In this document: positions 24,715 through 33,740 of the stretch, piece by piece
Position numbering within the stretch: position 1 is the stretch's first letter
How the letters are laid out: the number at the start of each line of letters is the position of its first letter
Source: Cohaesibacter sp.
GTDB taxonomy: Bacteria; Pseudomonadota; Alphaproteobacteria; Rhizobiales; Cohaesibacteraceae
DNA length: 64,000 nt
Assembly (NCBI GenBank): GCA_025800145.1
Contig: JAOXSH010000130.1
Coordinates: 1 to 64,000, forward strand
Reading direction: 5' to 3'
Translations under genes and position numbers: made by a program
The notes under the pieces: model-generated
Databases searched by the model: none
The model's input: only the letters and a program-made list of their open reading frames with translations
Told to the model about the DNA's origin: nothing

Positions 24715-27006
24715 ATGAACTCTCTGAAGCGTATTCTGGGCGCTTCCACAGCTGCCATTATCGGTTTTGGCGCTGCTGGAGCTGCTTATTCCGCTGAATC
24801 CCTTGACGATGTCATGAAGCGGCGTGGTCTTTCCCAAAAAGATCTGTTGGCCGCAGCCAAGACCTACACCCCCACTGGTGGCCGTGACGAATTTGTTGCT
24901 TTCTCATCCGGTGGTCAGTCCGGTCAGGTTATCGTCTATGGCATCCCTTCCATGCGTATCCTGAAATATGTTTCCGCTTTCACGCCGGAACCATGGCAAG
25001 GTTTTGGCTTTGACGATGAATCGAAAAAAATTCTGAAAGAAGGCTCTCCTGAGGGCCAAATGATTACCTGGGGTGATACGCACCATCCGGCCATTTCTGA
25101 AACCAATGGCGAATATGATGGGGAATGGCTGTTTATCAATGACAAAGCCAATCCTCGTATTGCTGTGATCAATCTGCATGATTTTGAAACCCAGCAAATT
25201 GTTGCCAACCCCGTCTTCCAGTCTGAGCATGGTGGCGCTTTTGTGACGCCCAATACCGAATATGTTCTGGAAGCTGCGCAATATGCGGCACCACTGGGTG
25301 GTGAATATGCGCCATTATCCGACTTTAACGAGAAATATCGCGGTGGTGTGACCTATTGGAAATTTGATCGTGAAGCGGGCCGGATTGATCCGTCCAAATC
25401 CTTCACCGTCGAAATGCCTCCTTATTCTCAGGATTTGTCTGACGCCGGTAAGCTGGTCTCAGATGGTTGGTCTTTCACCAATTCTTTCTGTTCCGAACGC
25501 TATGTTGGTGGCATCGAATCCGGTCGCCCTCCCTTTGAGGCTGGCTGTTCTGCCAATGATACCGACTTCCTGCATATCGTGAACTGGAAGAAAGCGGCAG
25601 AATTGATTGCTGCTGGCAAAGGCACCGAGATTAACGGCCATCAGGTTCTGACCATTGATGCGGCTGTGGCCGAAGGGGTTCTGTTCCTTGCGCCAGAAGT
25701 GAAATCTCCACATGGTGTTGATGTGACACCAGACGGTAAATTCCTGATCGTTTCCGGCAAGCTGGATACGCAGGTTACTGTTTATTCTTTCGAGAAATTG
25801 CAGCAAGCCATCAAGGATAAGAAATATACCGGTAAAGACCCTTATGGTATTCCGATCCTTGATCTTGAATCTGTGATTCACAGACAGATTGATTTGGGTC
25901 TTGGCCCTCTCCATACCCAATTCGACAGCACTCCATGTATTGCCTATACATCCCTGTATGTGGACAGTCAGGTTGCCAAATATAATTATTGTGAAGGCAA
26001 AATTCTGGACAAAGTCTCTGTTCACTACAATATCGGTCACTTGATGACCATGGAAGGCGACACCGTTTCGCCAAAGGGCAAATATCTGGTTGCTTTGAAC
26101 AAGCTGGCCATTGACCGCTTCAACCCTGTTGGCCCTCTGCATCCGCAGAACCATCAGTTGATCGATATTGGCAACAGCAAAATGGAATTGCTCTATGATA
26201 TGCCAATTCCGTTGGGTGAGCCCCATTATGTGGTTGCCATTTCTGCTGACAAGCTGAAACCACTTGTTCGGTATAAATATGGCACCAACAGCCGCACCGG
26301 CAAACGTCATGAAGCTGCGGTGCGTCCGGGTCGTGAGAAAATCGTGCGCACAGAAGGCCGTGTTGACATTTACGGCACCGCCATTCGTTCGCATCTGACA
26401 CCGGAAATTGTTGAAGTTGAACAGGGTGACGTTGTCTCCTTCCACTTCACCAATGCTGAACGGGCTGAGGATGAGACCCACGGCTTTGCAGTGGATACCT
26501 ACAATGTCAATCTGTCACTGGAACCAGGCAAAACCGCGTCTGCGACCTTTACAGCTGACCGTGCCGGTGTCTTCCCTTACTTCTGCACCGAGTTCTGTTC
26601 TGCGCTTCACCTTGAAATGCAAGGTTACCTGATTGTTCGTCCGAAAGGCGTGAAAGCAGGGTCTGGTGAAGTCAATGTCGGCACCACCTATACCAAGGCG
26701 GACTATGACAAGCAGTACAAAACCAACTTGCAAACCCAGCAAGTGATTGATTCGGTTGTTGCTTATATCGTCTCTACCAACTTCAAGGACTTCGACAATG
26801 TGGTCGCGCTGGTTGAAGATGCGACAGATCAGCTTGGTCGTATTGAAGAGGTGAAGAAGAAAGCAGAAGAAGCCGCTGCCAAGCAAGACTGGAACAATGC
26901 CATGCTTTGGGCGAACCAGTGGTGGCAGTTCCAGGTGAAAGCCGCTGACATTGGTCTGCGCGCCAAAACCTATCTCGAAGAACATGGTGCTGTTAGCAAA
27001 AAGTAA
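24715..27006 (+). CDS. nosZ: NosZ, clade II nitrous oxide reductase
   Basis: This 763-residue periplasmic copper enzyme reduces N2O to N2. The N-terminal signal (MNSLKRILGASTAAIIGFGA) has no twin arginine, so export is by Sec; this is the hallmark of clade II (atypical) NosZ. The beta-propeller holds the CuZ histidines, for example in GDTHHPAIS, SEHGGAF and HYNIGHL. The cupredoxin domain ends with the CuA motif FCTEFCSALHLEM (Cys624, Cys628, His632, Met635). About 110 residues follow the CuA domain, rich in charged helix and ending KTYLEEHGAVSKK. This tail has no heme motif and is absent from clade I enzymes. The neighbouring nosC1-C2-B-D-G-H-F-L-Y and absence of nosR confirm the clade. Confidence 0.95.
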   Translation: MNSLKRILGASTAAIIGFGAAGAAYSAESLDDVMKRRGLSQKDLLAAAKTYTPTGGRDEFVAFSSGGQSGQVIVYGIPSMRILKYVSAFTPEPWQGFGFDDESKKILKEGSPEGQMITWGDTHHPAISETNGEYDGEWLFINDKANPRIAVINLHDFETQQIVANPVFQSEHGGAFVTPNTEYVLEAAQYAAPLGGEYAPLSDFNEKYRGGVTYWKFDREAGRIDPSKSFTVEMPPYSQDLSDAGKLVSDGWSFTNSFCSERYVGGIESGRPPFEAGCSANDTDFLHIVNWKKAAELIAAGKGTEINGHQVLTIDAAVAEGVLFLAPEVKSPHGVDVTPDGKFLIVSGKLDTQVTVYSFEKLQQAIKDKKYTGKDPYGIPILDLESVIHRQIDLGLGPLHTQFDSTPCIAYTSLYVDSQVAKYNYCEGKILDKVSVHYNIGHLMTMEGDTVSPKGKYLVALNKLAIDRFNPVGPLHPQNHQLIDIGNSKMELLYDMPIPLGEPHYVVAISADKLKPLVRYKYGTNSRTGKRHEAAVRPGREKIVRTEGRVDIYGTAIRSHLTPEIVEVEQGDVVSFHFTNAERAEDETHGFAVDTYNVNLSLEPGKTASATFTADRAGVFPYFCTEFCSALHLEMQGYLIVRPKGVKAGSGEVNVGTTYTKADYDKQYKTNLQTQQVIDSVVAYIVSTNFKDFDNVVALVEDATDQLGRIEEVKKKAEEAAAKQDWNNAMLWANQWWQFQVKAADIGLRAKTYLEEHGAVSKK

Positions 27007-27033
27007 GCCCTGTTTCTTTGCCAAATCATCTTT

Positions 27034-27064
27034 GAAGGGGGCCTTAGTGCCCCCTTCTTTTTTT
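27034..27064 (+). terminator. Intrinsic terminator after nosZ
   Basis: GAAGGGGGC, loop CTTAGT, GCCCCCTTC and seven T residues form a strong terminator 28 bases after the nosZ stop. It implies that the highly expressed reductase is mostly transcribed alone. Confidence 0.9.
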
Positions 27065-27134
27065 CAAGCTAAATGGGTCTACATCCTTCATAAATAGAGA
27101 TAATTTTTGCATTCTTGCTGCTTTGCGAAAGTAA

Positions 27135-27148
27135 TTAACGAAGGTCAA
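27135..27148 (+). promoter_or_regulatory. Dnr/Fnr-like operator upstream of nosC1
   Basis: TTAACGAAGGTCAA matches TTGAC-N4-GTCAA in nine of ten informative positions. It lies about 116 bases before nosC1 and beyond the nosZ terminator, so the accessory genes may have their own anaerobic promoter. Confidence 0.55.
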
Positions 27149-27263
27149 GGCCCCTCTATTACCGGTATGGCACATACTTATTAAAGATGCCAAATCGGCA
27201 AGAACTCACAGAGCCAGCTTCAAGGTCCAGGGCGATAAAGGGTTCGATGAGGAGTGACCAGAT

Positions 27264-27995
27264 ATGCGAACACTGATTTCACCATTGCTAAAGGGCCTAA
27301 GCATTACCGCCCTTGCCTGTGCCATTGCCCTGCCTGCTGAGGCAAGCGATAGCAAGACTTCCGAGCCGACAGTCAAGCAAAAAGTTGTCAAAAAGCAGAA
27401 AAGAAAACGCGATCCGCGTGCCAAGATTTATCGCACAAAATCCTGCATGGCCTGCCATGGTCGCAACGGGGCACGCGCCATTCGCGATTATCCCAATCTG
27501 GCCGGGCAAAATGCCAAATATCTGAAGCAACAGATGCTGGATATTCAATCCGGGGCGCGCGTGGCTGGTATTGAAGAAGAAACCGGACATCCGCGCACCA
27601 AAGGTATGGCCGATATCATGCATCTGGTCAACAAAGATGAAATCAAGGGTCTGGCTGATTGGCTGAGTGACTTACCCCCGGCAAAATTGCGTCCGCCGGA
27701 AGAGCCAGTCACTGAAGAGCAAATTGCTGCGGGCAAAAAAGCTTATAAAAAACTGGGCTGTAAAGCCTGTCATGGCAAGGATGGCACCAAGGCTTCGAAC
27801 AAAGCCTATCCAATCATTGCTGGCCAAAAGAAAGCCTATCTCATTCATCAAATGACAGACATGCGCGACAAGATTCGCGTCAATGCAAAATCCAAATTGA
27901 TGTATGGCGTCATCAAACGCGCCAAGGATGAGCAAATCGTTGCGATCGCTGATTTCCTGTCTTCGATCCAGCGCAAAACCAAAAAGAAGAAATAA
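27264..27995 (+). CDS. nosC1: NosC1, diheme cytochrome c
   Basis: This 243-residue secreted protein has a signal peptide (about residues 1-29), a strongly basic segment (VKKQKRKRDPRAK) and two cytochrome c domains with CMACH and CKACH motifs. Distal methionines are available in GMADIMH and KLMYGV. It fits the c4-like diheme cytochromes called NosC1 in clade II nos clusters, thought to carry electrons from the membrane NosGH quinol dehydrogenase to NosZ. The mature protein is unusually rich in Lys, with a KTKKKK C-terminus. It is followed after 66 bases by nosC2. Confidence 0.85.
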   Translation: MRTLISPLLKGLSITALACAIALPAEASDSKTSEPTVKQKVVKKQKRKRDPRAKIYRTKSCMACHGRNGARAIRDYPNLAGQNAKYLKQQMLDIQSGARVAGIEEETGHPRTKGMADIMHLVNKDEIKGLADWLSDLPPAKLRPPEEPVTEEQIAAGKKAYKKLGCKACHGKDGTKASNKAYPIIAGQKKAYLIHQMTDMRDKIRVNAKSKLMYGVIKRAKDEQIVAIADFLSSIQRKTKKKK

Positions 27996-28061
27996 AAGCA
28001 AGGGGTCGCGACCAGACCAATGACCCGCTTTTATCGACCGATCTGACTATTGGAGTCACTT

Positions 28062-28769
28062 ATGAAAACTTATATGAAATTTCTGGCGGTTGGTTGTACA
28101 GCTCTAATGCTGTCTGGCGCTGCCTATGCCGCAGGCAACTGGAATGAGGGCAATGAAGAGCAGGATGAGGCTCTGCACCTCACCCCGGATCATGATGGGG
28201 GCATTGATGTTTATGAGGTTTGCTCAGCCTGTCACCAGCTCAATGGCTGGGGTCTGGAAGATGGCACTTTCCCGCAATTGGCAGGTCAGCACGCCGTTGT
28301 GACCATCAAGCAATTGGCCGATATTCGTGCCAAAAACCGTGACAACCCGACCATGTATCCTTTTGCCTTGCCACGAGAAATTGGTGGCGCACAGGCTCTT
28401 GCAGACGTTGCCGCCTATATCGAAAAATTGCCCATGAACCCCAATAATGGCATTGGTCCGGGCACCGATCTAGCGCTGGGTGAAAAGCTTTATAAAGACA
28501 ATTGTGTGCGCTGCCATGGCGAGCGCGGAGAAGGCAAGCCCGATAAATTCTATCCTCTTATTCAGGGCCAGCACTACAAATATCTGCTGCGCCAGTTTGA
28601 ATGGATCCGCGATGGCAAACGCCGCAATGCCAACCCCGATATGGTCAAACAGATCGAAGGCTTTTCTGATCAGGATATGGTTGCGGTTATGGATTATGTC
28701 TCTCGACTGAAACCACCCAAGGAAAAATTGGGTGATCCTGATTGGATCAATCCTGATTTTGACTGGTAA
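28062..28769 (+). CDS. nosC2: NosC2, diheme cytochrome c
   Basis: This 235-residue secreted protein has a signal peptide ending AYA and two heme c motifs, CSACH and CVRCH. Candidate distal methionines are in PTMYPFALP and NPDMVKQ. It is paralogous to NosC1 in layout but much more acidic, so the two may form a basic-acidic redox pair; that is inference. The ATG at 28062 follows TTGGAG. An apparent earlier TTG start is that ribosome binding site itself. The gene ends before an intrinsic terminator. Confidence 0.85.
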   Translation: MKTYMKFLAVGCTALMLSGAAYAAGNWNEGNEEQDEALHLTPDHDGGIDVYEVCSACHQLNGWGLEDGTFPQLAGQHAVVTIKQLADIRAKNRDNPTMYPFALPREIGGAQALADVAAYIEKLPMNPNNGIGPGTDLALGEKLYKDNCVRCHGERGEGKPDKFYPLIQGQHYKYLLRQFEWIRDGKRRNANPDMVKQIEGFSDQDMVAVMDYVSRLKPPKEKLGDPDWINPDFDW

Positions 28770-28785
28770 GACCTCTTTTATCAAA

Positions 28786-28818
28786 AGCCGGGATGCGCCT
28801 ATGCACCCCGGCTCTTTT
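28786..28818 (+). terminator. Terminator after nosC2
   Basis: AGCCGGGATGC, loop GCCTAT, GCACCCCGGCT (one A-C mismatch) followed by CTTTTC lies 17 bases after the nosC2 stop. It is probably a partial intrinsic terminator between nosC1C2 and nosB. Confidence 0.6.
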
Positions 28819-28948
28819 CTCAAGACAGATGCCTCTTTCTTTTTGTGCAGTATAGCTTGAGGCATTTGCCCGGTTCACCGTGAAGCGGCTTTGCCTGTTT
28901 GTTTCTAAAATAGCGTAATCGCCTCTTCCAAAGACAAGGCGTTTCCCC

Positions 28949-30226
28949 ATGTCTGGTATTTCATCTGATACAGGCTCCTCCCCCGTCATTGACGAGAGCA
29001 AAGACAAGCGGGTCTGGATCTATCGGATTTTGACGCTGGCAGGTCTTGCCTGTGTCATTGGCTATTTCTTTGCTCCTCTTTGGTGGGTGTCACTGGAAGC
29101 AGTCAATTATCCCAAACAGACCTTTCCCGATGGTGTGAAAATCCATTTTCACATTGATAGTGTGCGCAATGGCTGTGCCCTTCGCCAGTCAACCGAGGTT
29201 GATGAGAAAGAGGCACTGGATTGTGTGCATGAAATGGATACGATCAACCATTTTGTCGGCATGTTCCCCATTGCCTCTGGCGGTCCGGTTGAAAAGGCTT
29301 TTTCTCCTTTCCTTGTTGGTCTATTGGTTGTGATGCTGCTTGGCTTTGCTGCGCCGGGACGTAAATCGCGCATGGTGGTGCTGATTCTGGGGTTTGGTAC
29401 AGTGGCTGCCTGGATGGGGCATGTCATGTATGCAAAAGATGGCCTGTTATTCCATTCAAAGGGCTATATCACCGGCATGGTGGTCTCTCTTGGGCAAGGG
29501 GATGAAGAAACCGATGCGGAAGAAGAATTGCATCCACTGGTGAAACGCCTGCGCGAGGAAATGGCCGAAGTCTATGCCCGCCAGCAAGCAGACAAAGGCA
29601 TTCAACCGGTACCAGATGGTCCTGCAAGCGAGCTGGATCGTGCGTCTTTGCTGACCAAGCTTGCCACCGTTTATAACAATGATCAGGCCAAATTAGCGCA
29701 ATCAGAACGCTCTGAATGGACAGCATCCGGTATGCAGGCCATGCTCTGGCATTATGAAAAGAGCCTTGGGCGCTGGTTTATGGATCCTGAGCGCAATGAT
29801 CCCTTGGTTGCGACCATGACATGGGTGGCAAAAGCCCTGTTTGGTGTGATCCTTCTTGCCATGGTGGTGATCACTGCCTTGTCTTGGCGTGAAGACAAAC
29901 CATGGTTCTGGTTATTGGTGATCATTCCCGCCATTGTGCCTTTTGCCTTCATTGTCGAATATGCCGGTTGGCTGTGGTGGTATGGGCATAGCCTGTCCAC
30001 CATGGGGGCTTTCACCCTGAAGCCTTTCATGCCCACCGTCTTTGGGGATGGCAAAGTGGCGCAATTTACCACCCATTCCTATCCGCATATCGGTTTTGGT
30101 TTGATGATGGCCAGCTTTGTGTTGCTGGCATTGGCTGGGCTCATTCGTCGCAAAATCCGCAAAGATGCCGTTGCGCCCAAAATCGACGCATCGGTTTCAA
30201 CGGGTTTGAGTATCAAAGCCTCTTAG
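28949..30226 (+). CDS. nosB: NosB, clade II nos membrane protein
   Basis: This 425-residue protein has an N-terminal membrane helix, a short periplasmic region with two cysteines (NGCALRQS and LDCVHEMD), two further helices, a long hydrophilic charged stretch (about residues 185-285) and three C-terminal helices. NosB is a marker of clade II (atypical) nos clusters and is required for N2O respiration in Wolinella-type systems, with unknown mechanism. The stop codon TAG coincides with the left end of a family C repeat, so the element begins exactly at the end of the gene. That makes the native C-terminus worth checking. Confidence 0.8.
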   Translation: MSGISSDTGSSPVIDESKDKRVWIYRILTLAGLACVIGYFFAPLWWVSLEAVNYPKQTFPDGVKIHFHIDSVRNGCALRQSTEVDEKEALDCVHEMDTINHFVGMFPIASGGPVEKAFSPFLVGLLVVMLLGFAAPGRKSRMVVLILGFGTVAAWMGHVMYAKDGLLFHSKGYITGMVVSLGQGDEETDAEEELHPLVKRLREEMAEVYARQQADKGIQPVPDGPASELDRASLLTKLATVYNNDQAKLAQSERSEWTASGMQAMLWHYEKSLGRWFMDPERNDPLVATMTWVAKALFGVILLAMVVITALSWREDKPWFWLLVIIPAIVPFAFIVEYAGWLWWYGHSLSTMGAFTLKPFMPTVFGDGKVAQFTTHSYPHIGFGLMMASFVLLALAGLIRRKIRKDAVAPKIDASVSTGLSIKAS

Positions 30227-30293
30227 TGCCCGATTTAAAAGTCTCGTACCGAGACTTTTAGGCGGCATATCCAGCCCTTTTAAATCAGCCTCT
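30225..30293. repeat. Family C element between nosB and nosD
   Basis: The left end AGTGCCCGATTTAAAAGTC overlaps the nosB TAG stop and the right end is TTTTAAATCAGCCTCT. The interior contains GTCTCGTACCGAGAC, a small palindrome. At 69 bp it lacks the long GC-rich hairpin of other copies. Confidence 0.8.
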
Positions 30294-30324
30294 TAGGGCC
30301 TTTGCGTAAAAATTCTGCAATATG

Positions 30325-30352
30325 AGGTTGGTCAAGGACACTTGACCAACCT
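30325..30352. promoter_or_regulatory. 12-bp perfect inverted repeat before nosD
   Basis: AGGTTGGTCAAG, a 4-base spacer and CTTGACCAACCT form a perfect palindrome about 75 bases upstream of nosD. Each arm contains a TTGAC/GTCAA half-site, but their order is reversed compared with a Dnr/Fnr box. It could be an operator for another dimeric regulator or a hairpin in the transcript. Confidence 0.5.
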
Positions 30353-30426
30353 GGTTACACATTGGAGCTAACACAATGCTTTGTTAGCACTTTTCTTTCT
30401 CATCACTCCTTTGGAGTGTGCGAAAA

Positions 30427-31854
30427 ATGGTCCATAAAATGCCTGATATTCTCTCGTCTCTTGTTCGCTCCTGTTTGCTCTTTGTGCTTTTGCTGGTGTC
30501 TTTTGACGCCTCTGCTTCTTATGATCTGCAAGCAGCGCTTGATGCGGCCAAACCGGGAGAAACCCTGAACCCGCCAGCCGGGATTTACAAAGGCAATTTT
30601 GTCCTCTCCAAATCCATTACTCTTGATGGTTCAAACGGGGTGGTGCTGGATGGTCAGGGCAAAGGCACCATCTTGCTGGTCAAAGCGACCGGGGCCAGTG
30701 TTCAATCGATCACCTTGCGCAATTCGGGCCGGCTGCATAACGAGCTGGATAGCGGCATTCAGGTGCGTGGGGATTTCAATATTCTCAAAAATCTGACGAT
30801 GGAAAATGTATTGTTTGGCTTTGATATCCAGCAATCGAATAACAATATCGTCAAGAATAACAAGATTAACAGCCGTGATGTGGATTTGCCTTTGCGCGGC
30901 GATGCCATTCGCCTTTGGTATTCGACCGAAAATAAAATCCTCAATAATGAGATCACCGACAGTCGCGATGTGGTTGTCTGGTATTCGAGGAACAACCGGA
31001 TTGCGGGCAATAAAATCCGCCGGGGGCGCTATGGCATTCACTTCATGTATAGCCAGTATAATCTGGTTGAAGAAAATGATATTCGCAACAACACCGTTGG
31101 CATTTTCCTGATGTATTCCGATGGCATCAAGGTGCTGAAGAACAAGATTATCGAAAGCGCAGGCTCATCAGGTATGGGCATTGGGTTTAAGGAAACATCG
31201 GATGTCATCGTTGCTGGTAATGATATTTTGGGCAATTCGGTGGGGCTTTATCTGGATGTCTCACCTTATCAGCCTGATAGCGAAAATCTGATTTCCGACA
31301 ATAATATCTCGTTCAATGGCATCGGCGTGCAATTCCATAGTGACTGGAAAGGCAACCGCATTGTTCATAATGACTTTGCCTCCAACTTTACCCAGATAGT
31401 TGTGCGCGGCGGCGGTTCTGCCAAGCGGCATATGTGGGATGGCAATCACTGGGATTCCTATGAGGGCTTCGATCAGAATGACGATGGCCAAGGCGAAGCG
31501 CCCTTTGATTTGTGGAGCTATGCTGATCGTCTTTGGATGGACATCATGCCCGTTTCCTTCTTTCGTGGCTCTCCCGGACTGGAAGCTCTGGATTTTATTG
31601 AAAGACTGGCTCCTTTTTCCGAACCCAAGCATCTCATTCGTGATCAGAACCCGATGATGGATCGCATTGCCGGACTGGATCCGGTGGCTTTGAAAACCAA
31701 CACTATTCATCCAGAGCTGGATGAACATTTTGAGACTGAGGCACAGGACGATGCTGCAAGCACGCCAGCACAGAGCGGCCCGACACATAGTGCTGTTCCT
31801 TCCGCTCCATCCAAAGCTCTGCAACTCCTTTTAAAAGCGAGGCAAAGTCAATGA
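30427..31854 (+). CDS. nosD: NosD, periplasmic beta-helix copper-centre maturation protein
   Basis: This 475-residue secreted protein (signal peptide to SAS, about residues 1-29) is NosD, which with the NosFY transporter is needed to build the CuZ centre of NosZ. The body is a right-handed parallel beta-helix of the CASH type, visible as repeated N-x-I-x-x-N turns (NNNIVKNNKI, ENKILNNEI, YNLVEENDI). The C-terminal part carries GNHWDSYEGFDQNDDGQG, a conserved NosD block. The ATG at 30427 is preceded by GGAG at ten bases. The stop overlaps nosG by four bases. Confidence 0.92.
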   Translation: MVHKMPDILSSLVRSCLLFVLLLVSFDASASYDLQAALDAAKPGETLNPPAGIYKGNFVLSKSITLDGSNGVVLDGQGKGTILLVKATGASVQSITLRNSGRLHNELDSGIQVRGDFNILKNLTMENVLFGFDIQQSNNNIVKNNKINSRDVDLPLRGDAIRLWYSTENKILNNEITDSRDVVVWYSRNNRIAGNKIRRGRYGIHFMYSQYNLVEENDIRNNTVGIFLMYSDGIKVLKNKIIESAGSSGMGIGFKETSDVIVAGNDILGNSVGLYLDVSPYQPDSENLISDNNISFNGIGVQFHSDWKGNRIVHNDFASNFTQIVVRGGGSAKRHMWDGNHWDSYEGFDQNDDGQGEAPFDLWSYADRLWMDIMPVSFFRGSPGLEALDFIERLAPFSEPKHLIRDQNPMMDRIAGLDPVALKTNTIHPELDEHFETEAQDDAASTPAQSGPTHSAVPSAPSKALQLLLKARQSQ

Positions 31855-32702
31855 CCCCCGACCAGTCAGCGACACAGTCTGGCACGCCCTCCCCGGCGCC
31901 TAAAGACCCCAAGCACGCATCCCCCCCGCAGAAGGCGGCAACCAAAGCCGCCCCGGTCAAGAAACGCAAGATCTCTGAGCGACAACGCGAAGCCCGTCGC
32001 CGGTTCTTGCGTTCTCTTGGCTTTGGATCTGTGATTTTAGCCGCAACCTTGAGTGGTGTTTATCCGGTTTTAAAGCGCTTGACAGAGCGGCTACGCCCCC
32101 CCGGTGCCATTGATGAAGATGCTTTTTTGGCGGCTTGCATCAAATGCGGGCAATGTGTTCAGGTTTGTCCGGTTGAAGCCATCAAACTGGCCGATCTTGA
32201 TGAGGGCTTTGGCATTGGTGTGCCTTATATTGATGCGCGTGCTCAAGCCTGTGACTTTTCTTGCGATGCAACCCAATGCATTTTGGCCTGCCCGACCGGG
32301 GCGCTGGATCATGCCATCACCAAAAAAGAAGAGGTGACCATGGGCTTTGCCAAGCTTGTGGAGCCGGAGCATTGTCTTGCCATGTTGGGACAAGGCTTCA
32401 AGGGTACTGCGCGTGGACCTGATTTTGATGGGCTGCTGCGCTATGAGGAGATTGATCGCTGGACACCGATTAAGGTGGCCCATCATAGCTATGATCTGGA
32501 TCTGTGTGATCTGTGCGTGCGCGAATGCCCCATAGAGGGAGCGATTTCTTTGGAACCTGTTTCCAGTGATCCGGCGGACAAGCGCCGCGAACCGGTGATC
32601 CATAAATCCTGCGTTGGCTGTGGCACCTGTGAAATGATGTGTCCGGTCGAGCCTGTCGCCATTGTCATTGAACCGGAAGTCTCTATGGAGGCCGCGTCAT
32701 GA
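31851..32702 (+). CDS. nosG: NosG, iron-sulfur quinol dehydrogenase subunit
   Basis: This 283-residue protein is NosG, a NapG relative. After a proline/lysine-rich N-terminal tail, a basic RRRFLRSLG segment that could be a Tat-like signal (about residues 45-53) and one hydrophobic helix, it carries four cysteine clusters: CIKCGQCVQVCP, CDFSCDATQCILACP, CDLCVRECP and CVGCGTCEMMCP, enough for four 4Fe-4S clusters. With NosH it should oxidise quinol, typically menaquinol, and feed NosC cytochromes and NosZ, replacing NosR of clade I systems. It overlaps nosD and nosH by four bases each, so the three are translationally coupled. Confidence 0.9.
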   Translation: MTPDQSATQSGTPSPAPKDPKHASPPQKAATKAAPVKKRKISERQREARRRFLRSLGFGSVILAATLSGVYPVLKRLTERLRPPGAIDEDAFLAACIKCGQCVQVCPVEAIKLADLDEGFGIGVPYIDARAQACDFSCDATQCILACPTGALDHAITKKEEVTMGFAKLVEPEHCLAMLGQGFKGTARGPDFDGLLRYEEIDRWTPIKVAHHSYDLDLCDLCVRECPIEGAISLEPVSSDPADKRREPVIHKSCVGCGTCEMMCPVEPVAIVIEPEVSMEAAS

Positions 32703-33676
32703 GCAAGATTGTCCATTCTATTCTTTTGATGCTTGGCAAGGATCCCAAAAGGCCACCGCGTGATCAATTTTCTCCCAAGGCTCTTGAGATTTTCACAGCC
32801 AAGAAAACCAAGGAGGCCGTGCAAGAGCGCATTCGACTGATCAAGGATGAAAAGATCTGGTTCAAACCCGGCTCCAAATGGCTAAAACGGCGCTGGGCGT
32901 CCGTTATCCTCGTCAATCTGTTGTTTGTGTTGTCTTTCTGGGCCGACATTCAGCTGATCGAGGGCGCGTTGACCGGCTCGCGGGTGATTGGCTTTCATAT
33001 GGCAGATTTAAATTCTGCCCTGCAAGTGATGCTGGCCTACAAACATATTGTGGTCAATTTGCTGATTGGCACAGCCACGGTTTTGTTTGGCTGGTGGTTG
33101 CTGGGCGGGCGCACCTTCTGCGCTTGGGCCTGCCCCTATCATTTGCTGGCAGAAATTGCCGAAATGGTTCATTTGAAGCTGGCCGCCAAAGGGCTGGTCA
33201 AGGATCATGCCTTTGATCGGCGTATGCGCACCGTGCTGTATTTTGTTTTTGCCCTTCTGGCCTTTGTGACCGGCTATACGGTGTTTGAATATATCTCGCC
33301 AGTTGGCATTCTCTCTCGTGCCTTTACCTATGGGGCCAGCTTTGCGCTTGTCGTTGTTGGGTTTTTGCTGTTGATCGAGATCTTTTATTCCCGCCGCTTC
33401 TGGTGTCGCTATGTCTGTCCCATTGGCCTGACCTATGGTTTTGCAGGGGCTCTCTCTCCGATCCAGATCAAATATGATTCCACCAAATGCCTGCATGAGG
33501 GCGAATGCCGGGATGTGTGCATGGTGCCCCATGTCCTGGAGCCGACAAAACTCGGCTTTGCCGATCAGGAATTTCACTATATGGGGGCTGATTGCACACG
33601 CTGCGGCATGTGTCTGGATGCTTGCCCAACCGGGGCGCTTAAATTCCATATTCGTGGCTCAGACGCCCTGCTTTAA
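32699..33676 (+). CDS. nosH: NosH, membrane iron-sulfur quinol dehydrogenase subunit
   Basis: This 325-residue protein is NosH, a NapH relative. It has four membrane helices and family Cys motifs near their ends: CAWACPYHLLAEI (about residue 142) and WCRYVCPIG (about 236). Two ferredoxin-like clusters follow, in CLHEGECRDVC and CTRCGMCLDACPTG. NosH anchors NosG and passes electrons from quinol across to the periplasm. The extended soluble N-terminus of about 65 residues is typical. The downstream nosF follows after 64 bases. Confidence 0.9.
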   Translation: MSKIVHSILLMLGKDPKRPPRDQFSPKALEIFTAKKTKEAVQERIRLIKDEKIWFKPGSKWLKRRWASVILVNLLFVLSFWADIQLIEGALTGSRVIGFHMADLNSALQVMLAYKHIVVNLLIGTATVLFGWWLLGGRTFCAWACPYHLLAEIAEMVHLKLAAKGLVKDHAFDRRMRTVLYFVFALLAFVTGYTVFEYISPVGILSRAFTYGASFALVVVGFLLLIEIFYSRRFWCRYVCPIGLTYGFAGALSPIQIKYDSTKCLHEGECRDVCMVPHVLEPTKLGFADQEFHYMGADCTRCGMCLDACPTGALKFHIRGSDALL

Positions 33677-33740
33677 TCACAAGACTGCTTTTGCCGGGCT
33701 GATCTGACAAAAGCCCTACACATGTTAAAAAGGTAAGCCA

